NCBI GenBank assembly: GCA_020832085.1
Contig: JAFIFJ010000097.1
Span: forward strand, 1-41,846
Reading direction: 5' to 3'
From: Gammaproteobacteria bacterium
GTDB lineage: Bacteria; Pseudomonadota; Gammaproteobacteria; Pseudomonadales; Azotimanducaceae
DNA: 41,846 nt
Below, in pieces: positions 7,512-16,511 of this stretch; position 1 is the stretch's first letter, and every line of letters begins with the position of its first letter. The notes below the pieces were generated by a model, which saw nothing but the letters and a program-made list of their open reading frames with translations, did not search any database and was not told the origin of the DNA. Position numbers and translations under genes: made by a program.

Positions 7512-8435
7512 TCAGGCATCGAGGCCCAAACGCGCCCTCAGAGCGTCGCGAAGTTCCTCGGCGGCCGGTTGCGCCTGCTCGAGAATGGTCTCGATACGAT
7601 TGAAGTGCAGCAGGCGGATGTCGTGGGTATCCGGTTTGATGTAGATGTCGGCGTCACCGTTGAGCCGGCGTGAGGTGATGATGGACTGCTGCATGATCTC
7701 GAAGGTGCTGAACAGCATCTCGGTGATTGGCGGCAGGTTGCCGTTGTTGTGTTTTCTCGATCCGGACACATCGACGGCGATCACAATGTCGCAATCCGCC
7801 GTGAGGATGTCGTAGGGCAGGGGGTTGGAGGTGCCGCCGTCTATGAGCAGGGCATCGTCGCGCTTCACCGGTGCGAACAACCCTGGCACTGCCATGCTGG
7901 CCTCGATGGCCTCGAACAGGTCGCCGCTGTCGAGGACGACCATCTCTCCGGTCCAGTAATCGGTGGTTACGACCTTGAGAGGAATGGTCAGGTCTTCGAA
8001 GCTGCGGGCTTCGACCTTCGACTTGATGAAATCGATGAAGCCTCCAGCATCGATCACGCCGCCGCTGCCGAAACCGATTCTCAGCAGGTCGGTGAGGCCA
8101 AGTTCTGCATTGGGGCTCATCAGCCTGGACAGGGCATCGACATTGGAGCCACCGAAGTCGTCGAAGATGTCATAGACCTCGTCTGCGCTCAGGCCGGCGG
8201 CGTAGAGCACACCGATGACGGCTCCGATGCTGGTCCCGGCGATCACCTCGGGCTCGACGCCCAGGTCGTCGAAGACCCGCAGCATGGCGATGTGGGCCAA
8301 GCCGCCGGCGCCGCCGGATCCCAGCGCCAGACCAATGCTTGGGCGGCCGGCTTCGGAGTCGTCAGCCACGACCGCGGATCCGAGCAGGCCGACGTTCACC
8401 AGGACTGCCAGGCAGGTAGTGAGCAGTGTTTTCAC
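7512..8435 (-). CDS. Patatin-like phospholipase, secreted
   Basis: This is a 307-residue patatin-family serine hydrolase. Residues 1-24 look like a cleavable signal peptide ending near AVVADD, pointing to a periplasmic or exported enzyme. The oxyanion-hole motif GSGGAGG (39-45), nucleophile elbow GTSIG (S69) and catalytic Asp in LIDGGTSN (D199) are all present, so the Ser-Asp dyad is complete. The conserved EAIEASMAVPGLFAPV stretch is also typical. Family members hydrolyse phospholipids or other acyl esters (RssA/NTE group). The start is GTG, with TGGAG six bases upstream. It lies 98 bases downstream of copA on the same strand with no evident functional link. Confidence 0.9.
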   Translation of the reverse strand: MKTLLTTCLAVLVNVGLLGSAVVADDSEAGRPSIGLALGSGGAGGLAHIAMLRVFDDLGVEPEVIAGTSIGAVIGVLYAAGLSADEVYDIFDDFGGSNVDALSRLMSPNAELGLTDLLRIGFGSGGVIDAGGFIDFIKSKVEARSFEDLTIPLKVVTTDYWTGEMVVLDSGDLFEAIEASMAVPGLFAPVKRDDALLIDGGTSNPLPYDILTADCDIVIAVDVSGSRKHNNGNLPPITEMLFSTFEIMQQSIITSRRLNGDADIYIKPDTHDIRLLHFNRIETILEQAQPAAEELRDALRARLGLDA

Positions 8436-8533
8436 GAACGGCTCCAGTCGGGGATTGGGGTTTGGAGTTCACAGGTAGCTTCGCCTGCCAGACACTCTTT
8501 TCACCGTAGATATGGCTCGCAATCCGGTGACGC

Positions 8534-10804
8534 TCAGCTTGCGGCCCGGTTCAGCTGCAAGAGTGGCTGGAAGCGCCTCAAGCGTAGCGCATTGCCGACC
8601 ACGAACACGCTCGAAAACGCCATGGCGCCGGCTGCCAGCATGGGTGACAGCAGGATGCCGAAGGCGGGATACAGCAGTCCGGCGGCCACCGGGATCAAGG
8701 CGCTGTTGTAGGCGAAGGCCCAGAACAGGTTCTGCCTGATGTTGCGCAGCGTGGCACGCGACAGGGCGATGGCGTTGGGAACATTGCGCAGATCGCCGGA
8801 CATCAGCACCACATCGGCGCTCTCGATGGCGATGTCGGTGCCGCTGCCGATGGCAATGCCCACATCGGCGGCCGCCAGCGCCGGCGCATCGTTGATGCCG
8901 TCGCCGACGAAGGCCACCCGGCCATGGCGGGCCTGCAGGCCTTTCAGCGCCTCCACCTTGTCTTCGGGCATCAGTTCGGCCATGACCTCCTCGATGCCGA
9001 GTTCCCGGGCGATGGCGTCGGCGGTGCGCTGATGGTCACCGCTTAGAATCGCCACGGCGAGGCCCAAGTCGTGCAGCGCGTCGATGGCATCTGCCGTGCC
9101 GCTCTTGATGGGATCAGCCACGGCGAGGATGGCTGTGATTCTGCCGTCCACGGCCAGCAGCACCGGCGTGCGGGCCTGCTCCGCCAGTTCGGTCAGGCGC
9201 TGGCGGCAGGCCTCGATGTCGATGCCAAGCTGCTGCATGTAGCGGCTGGTGCCGAGTTGCACCAGCCGGCCGTCCACGGTTGCGGCCAGACCTGAGCCGG
9301 TGACGGTCTCGAAGGCTTCAGTCCGCCCCAGTTCGAGCCCGCGCTCCCGGGCCGCTTCGACGATGGCCGCACCGATGGGATGCTCCGAATCCCGCTCAGC
9401 CGCGGCCGCCAGGGCCAGTGCCTGATCTGACGTGAAGTCATCGAAGACTTCCAGATCGGTGAGGGTGGGGCGGCCGGCGGTGAGCGTGCCGGTCTTGTCC
9501 AGCGCGACCACGTCCACGTCCCGCAGGGCCTGCAGTGCATCGCCGCCCCGAAACAGGATGCCCTGATCCGCGCCGCGGCCGGTGCCGACCATGATCGATG
9601 TGGGTGTCGCCAACCCCATGGCGCAGGGGCAGGCAATGATCAGGACCGTGACCGCTGCCACCAGGGCCATGGGCAGGGCCGGTTCTGGCCCCAGCAGCCA
9701 CCAGATGGCCGCCGTCACCACAGCCACGGCGATCACCACGGGCACGAAGTAGGCCGTGACCCGGTCCACCAAGGCCTGGATGGGCAACTTGGCGCCCTGG
9801 GCCTGTTGCACCATGTCGACGATGCGGGCCAGTACGGCATGTTCACCGAGATCCGTGGCCTCCAGCACCAGACTGCCCTTCTGGTTGATGGTGCCGCCGA
9901 CCACACGATCACCAGGACCACGGGCCGCCGGGATCGGTTCGCCGGTGATCATGGCCTCGTCGACGTGGGATTCGCCCTCCAGCACGCGGCCGTCCACCGG
10001 AATGGTTTCGCCCGGCCGCACCCGGATGCGGTCCCCGGGTTGGACCGCGTCGATGGCCAGTTCCACCACTTCGCCGTCGCGCTCCACCCGCGCCGTCTTG
10101 GCCTGCAGGCCGAGCAGGCGCTCGATGGCAGCGCCGGTGCGGCCCTTGGCGCGGGCCTCCAGCAGCCTGCCGAGCAGGATCAGGGTGACGATCACGGCGG
10201 CCGGTTCGTAGTAGATGTTGGCGGTGCCTGCCGGCATCAGCCCGGGCGCGAAGGTCGCCACCACCGAATAGGTCCAGGCCGCACCCGTGCCCAGGGCGAC
10301 CAGTGCGTTCATCTCCGGCGCACCCCGCAGCAGAGCCGGCAGACCGATGCGGAAGAACACCCGCCCGGGGCCGAACAGCACGATGCTGGTCAGCACGAAC
10401 TGAATGAGCTGGTTGTTGAAGCGACCGATATGAGCCTCGATGGCGTGGTGGACGGCGGGGATGAGGTGGGCGCCCATCTCCAGCATGAACACCGGCAGCG
10501 TCAGGGCGGCGGCGAGGATGAAGCGCCGGGTCAGGGCGGCTGCATCGTCATCGTGTTCATGAGCGCCGGGGCTCGCACCCTCGTCGGGCGTGTCGTAACC
10601 GGCCTCGGTCAGGGCCGCGCGCAGGGCGGCGAAGGAGGGCGGTGCATCGCCGAAATGCAGGCTGGCCTCGTTGGTGGCCAGGTTCACGCTCGCCGACTGT
10701 ACCCCTGGAACCTGCGCCAGGGCGGTTTCGACTCGCCGGACGCAGGACGCGCAGTGCATGCCGGTGACGGGCAGGCGCTGGGCATGAGCATGAGGCTTGG
10801 ACAT
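8534..10804 (-). CDS. copA: Copper-translocating P1B-type ATPase
   Basis: This is a 756-residue Cu(I)-exporting P-type ATPase of the inner membrane. The N-terminus is His-rich and carries one heavy-metal-associated domain with GMHCASC (15-21). The transmembrane metal site is CPC in [14 protein letters not shown], the phosphorylation motif is DKTGTLT, and the hinge is [10 protein letters not shown]. These mark the copper subgroup. I chose the ATG at 10804 ([10 protein letters not shown]); an upstream in-frame start at 10843 would run through the 35-base repeat found just upstream. No CueR-type regulator or CopZ chaperone gene is next to it. The protein ends in basic residues after the last membrane helices. 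Function is assigned with high confidence. Confidence 0.95.
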   Translation of the reverse strand: MSKPHAHAQRLPVTGMHCASCVRRVETALAQVPGVQSASVNLATNEASLHFGDAPPSFAALRAALTEAGYDTPDEGASPGAHEHDDDAAALTRRFILAAALTLPVFMLEMGAHLIPAVHHAIEAHIGRFNNQLIQFVLTSIVLFGPGRVFFRIGLPALLRGAPEMNALVALGTGAAWTYSVVATFAPGLMPAGTANIYYEPAAVIVTLILLGRLLEARAKGRTGAAIERLLGLQAKTARVERDGEVVELAIDAVQPGDRIRVRPGETIPVDGRVLEGESHVDEAMITGEPIPAARGPGDRVVGGTINQKGSLVLEATDLGEHAVLARIVDMVQQAQGAKLPIQALVDRVTAYFVPVVIAVAVVTAAIWWLLGPEPALPMALVAAVTVLIIACPCAMGLATPTSIMVGTGRGADQGILFRGGDALQALRDVDVVALDKTGTLTAGRPTLTDLEVFDDFTSDQALALAAAAERDSEHPIGAAIVEAARERGLELGRTEAFETVTGSGLAATVDGRLVQLGTSRYMQQLGIDIEACRQRLTELAEQARTPVLLAVDGRITAILAVADPIKSGTADAIDALHDLGLAVAILSGDHQRTADAIARELGIEEVMAELMPEDKVEALKGLQARHGRVAFVGDGINDAPALAAADVGIAIGSGTDIAIESADVVLMSGDLRNVPNAIALSRATLRNIRQNLFWAFAYNSALIPVAAGLLYPAFGILLSPMLAAGAMAFSSVFVVGNALRLRRFQPLLQLNRAAS

Positions 10805-10835
10805 GGGGCTCGCCTTCGATGGGGCTGAAGTCCCA

Positions 10836-10870
10836 TCTTCCACCTATCGCGGGTGGTGGGGTCAAGTGCG
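10836..10870. repeat. 35-bp repeat, copy 1 (upstream of copA)
   Basis: This 35-base sequence recurs at 14196-14230 with a single mismatch (position 10861 G versus 14221 T). It contains CCACC and GGTGG arms around TATCGCG. On the minus strand it starts CGCACTTGA and lies 32 bases before the copA start. There TTGACC and GAAGAT are spaced by 19 bases with the dyad between them, as in MerR-family promoters. It could be a shared operator or a copy of a dispersed palindromic repeat. Confidence 0.6.
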
Positions 10871-10915
10871 ACCCTCGAAGCCTGCCCGGTCCTCGATGGA
10901 GCGGCCGCAGCCGAT

Positions 10916-11878
10916 TCAGCGCGCCCGCAGCAGTGGCATCTTGTTCCATCCGAGCTTCAGCGGGCGGGACAGATCCCACCAGCGCGCAGTGCGCAGGTCG
11001 TCCTGCAGGCGATCGACCAGGTTGAGGACCGTGGCGAGTTCACGGTGCGCTCGCTGGATCTCTTCCCACTCGGCCCAGAGCCCGGGATCCTGCATCGTGA
11101 TCTCATCGCGCGCCAGCCGCGAAAGTAGCAGTGCCGCGCGTCGCAGCAGCGGCTGCGTTTCGGGGTCCGCTGCGAGGTCTTCGTCGGTGAAGCGACTGTG
11201 GCGCCAGTCCGGCCGGATGAACTCGGTGGCGAAATGGGCGACGGACTCGCGGGTCTGCTCCGTCTCCTCGATGCCGAGCCCGCCAGCGAGTCGCGCAAGC
11301 TGGCTCTGCGGATCGGCGATCATGCGGTCGTAGTCGACGACAACGGTGGGATAGGGGGCGAGCAGATTGAAGAACGGGACCACGTGGGCGAGCCATTCCA
11401 GGTTGTTCTGCTCCTGACGGCCGCGCATTCGGTCGAGCTGCGCTCGGGACCGCGCGACGCTGAGCGGATTGCGGTAGGCGAAGGCAAACGCAGGCTCGAT
11501 GCCGAGTCTCGGCAGCAGGTCGAGCCAGAACGGCAGCAGCCGCCCGCTGCCGGCGTACTTGAACGCCCACACCGGGTGTCCCGCGAACTCGCGCTCGATC
11601 ACCGCAGCCACCTGACGGCCACAGCGCTCGAGCTCGGGGCTCGACCAGACCGAGTCATCGAGCAGCCGTACGCTCTCGGCCCGCAACCCGACAGCACTGC
11701 GCGCCTTCTTGCTCAAGTCCAGGAGGTGGCGCTCCTCGAAGTTCCCGCGCGGATTCTTGCGTACCGGGCGCCGGAACGACGTGCCGAGAAAGACCCCGAG
11801 TGCCTGCAGCCCGCGGGTGAGCGTACTCGTGCCGCTGCGGCCGGGGCCGAGCACCAGCACCGCACGTTGACCTGCCAT
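10916..11878 (-). CDS. Sulfotransferase-family protein
   Basis: This is a 320-residue protein that starts directly with the PAPS 5'-phosphosulfate-binding loop LVLGPGRSGTSTL (GPGRSGTST at 11-19). A candidate 3'-phosphate-binding stretch, AYRNPLSVARSRAQLDR, lies near the middle. These features are typical of bacterial sulfotransferase-like proteins, which transfer sulfate from PAPS to carbohydrates, lipids or small molecules. There is no signal peptide. GGAG lies about nine bases before the ATG. It sits between copA and the two-component genes on the same strand without overlap. The acceptor is unknown; given the surface polysaccharide genes elsewhere in the window a glycan is possible, but that is only inference. 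Confidence 0.8.
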   Translation of the reverse strand: MAGQRAVLVLGPGRSGTSTLTRGLQALGVFLGTSFRRPVRKNPRGNFEERHLLDLSKKARSAVGLRAESVRLLDDSVWSSPELERCGRQVAAVIEREFAGHPVWAFKYAGSGRLLPFWLDLLPRLGIEPAFAFAYRNPLSVARSRAQLDRMRGRQEQNNLEWLAHVVPFFNLLAPYPTVVVDYDRMIADPQSQLARLAGGLGIEETEQTRESVAHFATEFIRPDWRHSRFTDEDLAADPETQPLLRRAALLLSRLARDEITMQDPGLWAEWEEIQRAHRELATVLNLVDRLQDDLRTARWWDLSRPLKLGWNKMPLLRAR

Positions 11879-11942
11879 CGACGATACTCCGCGAGCGGGG
11901 AATTCCAGCGTCGGAGCATGCCGGGCTCAGTTTAAGACAGTT

Positions 11943-13418
11943 TTATGGGCCCGGAGACGAGCGGGGCATCCGGGGGTGTTGCGACCTGGAGCCGACCGTG
12001 AGGATGAAAGTCGCACCGCCGCCCGGGGTGTCCTCGAATTGCACCGTCCCGCCGTGCTGCTGGGCAATATCGCGGGCGATTGCGAGGCCCAACCCGGCAC
12101 CCGGGATGCCGCGGCCCGCGCGGAAAAAGCGCTCGAAGAGCCGGGCGCGGGCCTCGGGCGCGACACCCGGGCCGTCATCAATCACCCGTACGCTGCCATC
12201 GGTGCCGAGCTCGACCTCGATGGAGGTCCCCGCCGGGCAATGCCGAATGGCGTTTTCGATCAGATTCTTGAGCGCCTCCTGCAGCTGTCCGGCGTCGCCT
12301 TCACACTCCACTGAGGCCTCGGGCAGGCTCGCCCCAAGGATTTGCTCGCGGTCGATGGCCAGGGGGGCGAGCATGGCCACCGTCTCGCTGACCAGATCGT
12401 TGAGGACGACACGACGCCATCGAGCCGCCGGGGCCATCTCCAGCCTCGTGATCGCCAGCAGCTGACCGACGACGCGGGCCATGCGGTCGACGTCGGCGGA
12501 AAGCGATTTGACCTCTTCGGCACGAGGTTCGTGCGCGAGCCGATCGATGCGCGCCCGGAGGATGGAGAGCGGGGTCCGCAGCTCATGGGCGGCGTTCGCG
12601 GTAAACCGCCGTTCAGCCGCATAACCGGCCTCCAGGCGGTCGAAGGCAGCGTTGATTGCCGCCACCAGGGGGGCGACCTCAGCCGGGACCCGGTCGCTGT
12701 CGAGGCGCACGCCGGTCGCCGTCGGATCGATGGCCGCGGCGCGCTCGGAGGCGGCCGACAGCGGCCGCAGGCTGAGTCGGATGGTGACGATGACGGTGCC
12801 GGCGAGCAGCAGAATGAACAGCGGGAAGATCCAGCGCAGCTCGTTGACCAGCTGCATGCGCACGAATCCGGCGAACTCGGCGCAGCCGTCGTCATCGCGC
12901 AGGTCACACAGCGATTTCACGAAGCTCGACAGCAGCAGCCCGGCGAACTCCGCCTCACCGCCCGCTTGCGCCGTGAGTGCAATGAAATGACCGTGGGGCG
13001 TGACGATTTCTCTGGCCACGCCATGGTAGATGTTGTTTCCTGAGAAGACGTCCTCGACCCTGACAACCAGCTCGTCGACCTCGTCCCTGCTCCAACGCTC
13101 AGCGATCGGGCGCAGCTCCGTGTGCGAGATCCACATGCGATCCCCGGGGACAGCTTTCACGAGATAGATATGCTCCTGCGAATCGGAAGCATACAGCCGC
13201 GCCAGCGATGCAGGCAGAACGAGCTCGAGTTCTCCGCTCTCATTGGGCCCGATGGATTGGACGATCGCCTCGACGTGGGCTTCCAGCGAGTCTTCATGGA
13301 TCGCCGACGAGACCCGTTCCGCCCGAATCAGCACCAGCGCCACCAGCAGCACGAAGCAGACCGTGAGCGCGAGCAGCACATTGATCGCGAGCCTGAGCGC
13401 GAGCGAGCGGAATCCCAT
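11943..13418 (-). CDS. Two-component sensor histidine kinase (QseC/TctE-like)
   Basis: This is a 491-residue inner-membrane histidine kinase. Transmembrane helices are at about 8-31 and 195-214, enclosing a periplasmic sensor domain of about 165 residues that I do not recognise. A HAMP-like linker, the H-box AAHELRTPLS (H278), the N-box NLIENAIRHC and G-boxes DDGPGVAPEAR and GAGLGLAIARDIA follow. The start at 13418 lies 10 bases after the response regulator stop; a start at 13460 would overlap it by 32 bases. The gene pair is one operon, with the regulator first. The signal sensed is not evident; the sensor contains two Cys residues in the CDLRDDDGC segment that could form a disulfide or bind metal. 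Confidence 0.92.
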   Translation of the reverse strand: MGFRSLALRLAINVLLALTVCFVLLVALVLIRAERVSSAIHEDSLEAHVEAIVQSIGPNESGELELVLPASLARLYASDSQEHIYLVKAVPGDRMWISHTELRPIAERWSRDEVDELVVRVEDVFSGNNIYHGVAREIVTPHGHFIALTAQAGGEAEFAGLLLSSFVKSLCDLRDDDGCAEFAGFVRMQLVNELRWIFPLFILLLAGTVIVTIRLSLRPLSAASERAAAIDPTATGVRLDSDRVPAEVAPLVAAINAAFDRLEAGYAAERRFTANAAHELRTPLSILRARIDRLAHEPRAEEVKSLSADVDRMARVVGQLLAITRLEMAPAARWRRVVLNDLVSETVAMLAPLAIDREQILGASLPEASVECEGDAGQLQEALKNLIENAIRHCPAGTSIEVELGTDGSVRVIDDGPGVAPEARARLFERFFRAGRGIPGAGLGLAIARDIAQQHGGTVQFEDTPGGGATFILTVGSRSQHPRMPRSSPGP

Positions 13419-13428
13419 GGCGTATACC

Positions 13429-14103
13429 CTAGGCCCGCGCGTGCACGAGATAACCGACACCGCGGATGGTGTGGATCTCCACCCCGGCGTCGTTCTGATC
13501 GAGCTTTCTGCGCAGGTTGTGAATATGCACGGGAATGGGGTTGGAATCCGGGCTGTTATCGGCGTCGTAGAGCTTCTCTTCGAGGAGATCCTTCGGTACG
13601 ACGCGCCCGGCGCGGCGCATCAGATGCTCGAGCACGTCGAGCTCGCGCCGCGAGAGCGCAACCGGCGCACCACCGCTGCTGGCATGACGGCCTATGGTAT
13701 CGAGCTCGAGTCTGCCGAGAACGAGCGTCGTCCCCAGCGCACCGCCGGGGCGTCGCAGCAGGGCGCGGACGCGCGCGCCGAGCTCGTCGCGATCGCAGGG
13801 CTTGACCAGATAGTCGTCGGGGCCGAGGGTGGGACAATCGACGCGGCTCTGCACCGCGTCGGTTGCAGTGACGATGAGCACCGGCGTCGTCCCACCCGTG
13901 CGGCGATGGCGACGCAACAGCGTTTCGCCCCGACCGTCCGGCAAGCCGAGGTCTAAGAGCATGGCGTCGTAGTGCCCAGTCCGCAAAGCGTGCTCGGCCG
14001 CCGCCGCTTCGCCGAAGGCATCGCTTTGCATCCCTGCGCGGCGCAAGGCGTAGCGGATGAGCTCGGCGAGCTCGGGCTCGTCCTCGACGATCAGGATTTT
14101 CAT
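13429..14103 (-). CDS. OmpR-family response regulator (QseB-like)
   Basis: This is a 224-residue two-component regulator. The receiver domain has the acidic pair near the start (VEDEPE), phosphoacceptor D51 in LLDLGLPDG, the conserved Thr in VTAT and K101 in LVKPCD. The C-terminal winged-helix domain (LSRRELDVLEHLMRRAGRVV and HIHNLRRKLD...IRGVGY) is of the OmpR/PhoB type. It is the first gene of an operon with the histidine kinase. A 35-base repeat shared with the copA upstream region lies 93 bases before its start. Its targets are unknown; the shared repeat makes copA a testable candidate. Confidence 0.93.
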   Translation of the reverse strand: MKILIVEDEPELAELIRYALRRAGMQSDAFGEAAAAEHALRTGHYDAMLLDLGLPDGRGETLLRRHRRTGGTTPVLIVTATDAVQSRVDCPTLGPDDYLVKPCDRDELGARVRALLRRPGGALGTTLVLGRLELDTIGRHASSGGAPVALSRRELDVLEHLMRRAGRVVPKDLLEEKLYDADNSPDSNPIPVHIHNLRRKLDQNDAGVEIHTIRGVGYLVHARA

Positions 14104-14195
14104 GCGGCGACGATACGCCGGGTCTGGCAGTGAGCCAAGCGCTTCATGGCCAGCGCTGCATGGCCCGCCGGTGAAGGGCAGGTGTTAGTTTTCCC

Positions 14196-14230
14196 TCTTC
14201 CACCTATCGCGGGTGGTGGGTTCAAGTGCG
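14196..14230. repeat. 35-bp repeat, copy 2 (between regulator and DUF429-type gene)
   Basis: This copy matches 34 of 35 bases of the sequence at 10836-10870, including the CCACC/GGTGG dyad around TATCGCG. It lies in the divergent gap between the response regulator (minus) and the DUF429-type gene (plus). Relative to the minus-strand gene it has the same orientation as copy 1 has to copA. It may be an operator or a dispersed repeat. Confidence 0.6.
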
Positions 14231-14267
14231 GTCTTTGCGGCTGCCATGCCGCGCACAGGAGGCTCGA

Positions 14268-15068
14268 GTGACTGGGGCAGGTTCGGGGGCATTCGAACGC
14301 TACGTGGGCATCGACTACTCCGGGGCGCGCAGCGCTACCGACGGCTTGCCGGGTCTGCGGGTCTATGTGGCCTGCGCCGACGCTGAGCCGAGGGAGATCC
14401 AGCCGGCTGCCGGCAAGTACTTCTCCCGCCGCGGTGTCCATGACTGGCTGCTCGATGCGCTTGCGGATCCGCTTCCGACCTTGATCGGTGTCGACCACAG
14501 CTTTTCCTTTCCGCTGGCGTACTTCGAGCAGCATGAACTGGCGCTGGACTGGGATCAGTTCCTCGACGATTTCGAGCGTCACTGGCCAACGGCGGATGCC
14601 GGGGTGACGGTCGAGTCGGTACGCCGTGGGCAGTGTGGAGATGGGGCAGCGCGCGGTGGCAGCGCCCGCTCACGGCGGCTTTGTGAAAAGGCTGCCGGGG
14701 CCAAGTCAGTCTTTCACTTCGATGTGCCGGGCTCGGTTGCCAAATCGACCCACGCCGGACTGCCCTGGCTGCGGCGATTGCGTCGCCAGTTAGGCCCTCG
14801 ATTGCACGTCTGGCCCTTCGACGGCTGGGACATTGCCAGCGGTCAGAGCGCGATCCTCGAAGCCTATCCGGCGCTCTACAGCGCTCGTTACCCGCGCGAG
14901 GATCGCACCGGCGATCAGCACGACGCCTACAGCGTCGCCGCCTGGCTGGCGCAGGCGGACGCCTGCGGCGAACTCGAGGCCGCGTTGGGGCCTGCGCTGC
15001 CTCCAGATGTTGCCGAAATCGCCGCGGTGGAGGGCTGGATCCTGGGTGTGACCTCGGCCTCCAGTTAG
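14268..15068 (+). CDS. DUF429-like, RNase H-fold protein of unknown function
   Basis: This 266-residue protein resembles DUF429 proteins, which are predicted RNase H/RuvC-like nuclease folds. The spaced acidic positions expected of that fold are visible: YVGIDYSGA near the N-terminus, IGVDHSFSFP, the Glu in ILEAYPALYSARYP, and the Asp pair in DQHDAYSVAAWLA near the C-terminus. The start is a GTG at 14268, fixed by a textbook AGGAGG (14257-14262) five bases before it; a longer frame from 14226 has no such site. It stands alone, divergent from the two-component operon. No activity is proven for this family, so the nuclease role is inference. Confidence 0.72.
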   Translation: MTGAGSGAFERYVGIDYSGARSATDGLPGLRVYVACADAEPREIQPAAGKYFSRRGVHDWLLDALADPLPTLIGVDHSFSFPLAYFEQHELALDWDQFLDDFERHWPTADAGVTVESVRRGQCGDGAARGGSARSRRLCEKAAGAKSVFHFDVPGSVAKSTHAGLPWLRRLRRQLGPRLHVWPFDGWDIASGQSAILEAYPALYSARYPREDRTGDQHDAYSVAAWLAQADACGELEAALGPALPPDVAEIAAVEGWILGVTSASS

Positions 15069-15144
15069 ACGTCTGAGTCTCCCGAGGTCATCCTTTACGT
15101 CGAAATCGACACGATCCGTTTGCGCAGGACGATTGCGAGCAACC

Positions 15145-16386
15145 ATGAATCTGGTCTACGCATCCATCTATCTGCTTCCGGCAACGCTCTTTCTGTTGGG
15201 CATCTGGATGGCCCTTCGTCTGCTGGCGGAGCTGGGTGTCGGCAGGAGTGGACGTCGAATCTGGTTCGTGATTCTGGCGACCCTCCTGCTGAGTCCGGCT
15301 CTCGCGGGCAGCGTCATGGCGGTGGTGTGGGTGCCCAATGGGCTCTTCCTGCTGGGTGGCCAGCCCCCGATGCTGCATCTGCCGCGCCTGAGGGAGTTTG
15401 CCGCCATCTCGTTCGCAGTGACCGCAGTGGTCTCGGCCGCTGTGGCCTGGTTGTGCATCCGGCAACCTCGGCCAAGTGCCCGTACGGGTCATCGCTGGGC
15501 TCGCATGGGCGCCTACGTGTTGGGTATCGGCGTCTTGCTGGGGTTTTACTACGCCAGACTTCCAGACCGCGACATTCCTGAGTACGTGGACTGGGCCTTG
15601 ATCGAATCCGAGTTTGGCGAAGTGATGGATAGCCTGACCGGAACCCGGGAAATCGAATCGCTCGAGGCAGCAGAGCATGAGCGCGATCGGCTGCGCGCTG
15701 TCATCGAAGCAGATCCGATATTCTGGAGCATTCAGTTTCCCGACGAGCGCTTCGATCGGGGAACTCGCGGCAACTTCTTCCAACGCCAGGCGAGGAGTTC
15801 GGGATCCTGTACGGGGCAACCCGGCGATCACCACGGATTGATGCGCTGCACTCGGGAGGTTGAGGGTTCTCGCAACCGCCAGACCCTGAGGTTTGTCCGC
15901 CGGCCGCTGCACGAAGACAGCCTTCGCTCCGTCTTCGAAATCGAGTTTGACTTTGAGGTGTTCCTGGACCGGTATCCCGGGCATGTGGACTACGCCCCTG
16001 ATGCCCCAACGCTGCAGCAACAGGATCAGCAGCTGCTGGGTAGCTGGCGCTTGGAGCGCCGATCGAGCAGAGGGGACAAGGGTCCCCGTAGGGAGGTCGT
16101 CTCCCTGAGCGTCGGCCCCCGCCTCAGCCCCGGCAAGTACGCCGTGCAGGCCAGCGTAGAGATGGTCCCTTTGGATCATTCCGGGCCGGCCACCGATTGC
16201 ACGCAGCCGGGAGACCGTTGCAAGTGGTTCGGGAAGAGCGCTGGAACACTGCGGATTCGAGGATCCCGCGTTCAGATCCTGTATGAAGAACGACGTTGGT
16301 TCAGCGATCGATTGCAGCAGACCTCCGAAGGCCTGCTGGGAACGGACCCCTGGGGAGATCCGGTTCGCTTCCAGCGCAAGGAATGA
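15145..16386 (+). CDS. Membrane protein of unknown function
   Basis: I do not recognise this 413-residue protein. The N-terminal third has about four hydrophobic helices (roughly residues 4-27, 38-60, 82-105 and 121-140). A hydrophilic C-terminal part of about 260 residues, probably extracytoplasmic, follows, with four Cys residues (in SSGSC, LMRC, TDC and DRC) that could form disulfides. I chose the ATG at 15145; a TTG at 15133 would add four residues and has AGGA just upstream, so the start is uncertain. It follows the DUF429-type gene by 76 bases on the same strand and could share its transcript. Nothing nearby indicates a role. Confidence 0.7.
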   Translation: MNLVYASIYLLPATLFLLGIWMALRLLAELGVGRSGRRIWFVILATLLLSPALAGSVMAVVWVPNGLFLLGGQPPMLHLPRLREFAAISFAVTAVVSAAVAWLCIRQPRPSARTGHRWARMGAYVLGIGVLLGFYYARLPDRDIPEYVDWALIESEFGEVMDSLTGTREIESLEAAEHERDRLRAVIEADPIFWSIQFPDERFDRGTRGNFFQRQARSSGSCTGQPGDHHGLMRCTREVEGSRNRQTLRFVRRPLHEDSLRSVFEIEFDFEVFLDRYPGHVDYAPDAPTLQQQDQQLLGSWRLERRSSRGDKGPRREVVSLSVGPRLSPGKYAVQASVEMVPLDHSGPATDCTQPGDRCKWFGKSAGTLRIRGSRVQILYEERRWFSDRLQQTSEGLLGTDPWGDPVRFQRKE

Positions 16387-16511
16387 GCTTAGGGGATGTT
16401 CTCGGGATCGACTGCGATGCCGCAGCGCTCTGCTGGAGCCACGCGGGCGCTGCCGAGGGCAGGCAGCGCCCGGTGTCAGGCCTGGGTTCCCGAAGGAACC
16501 CACGTTGCAGA

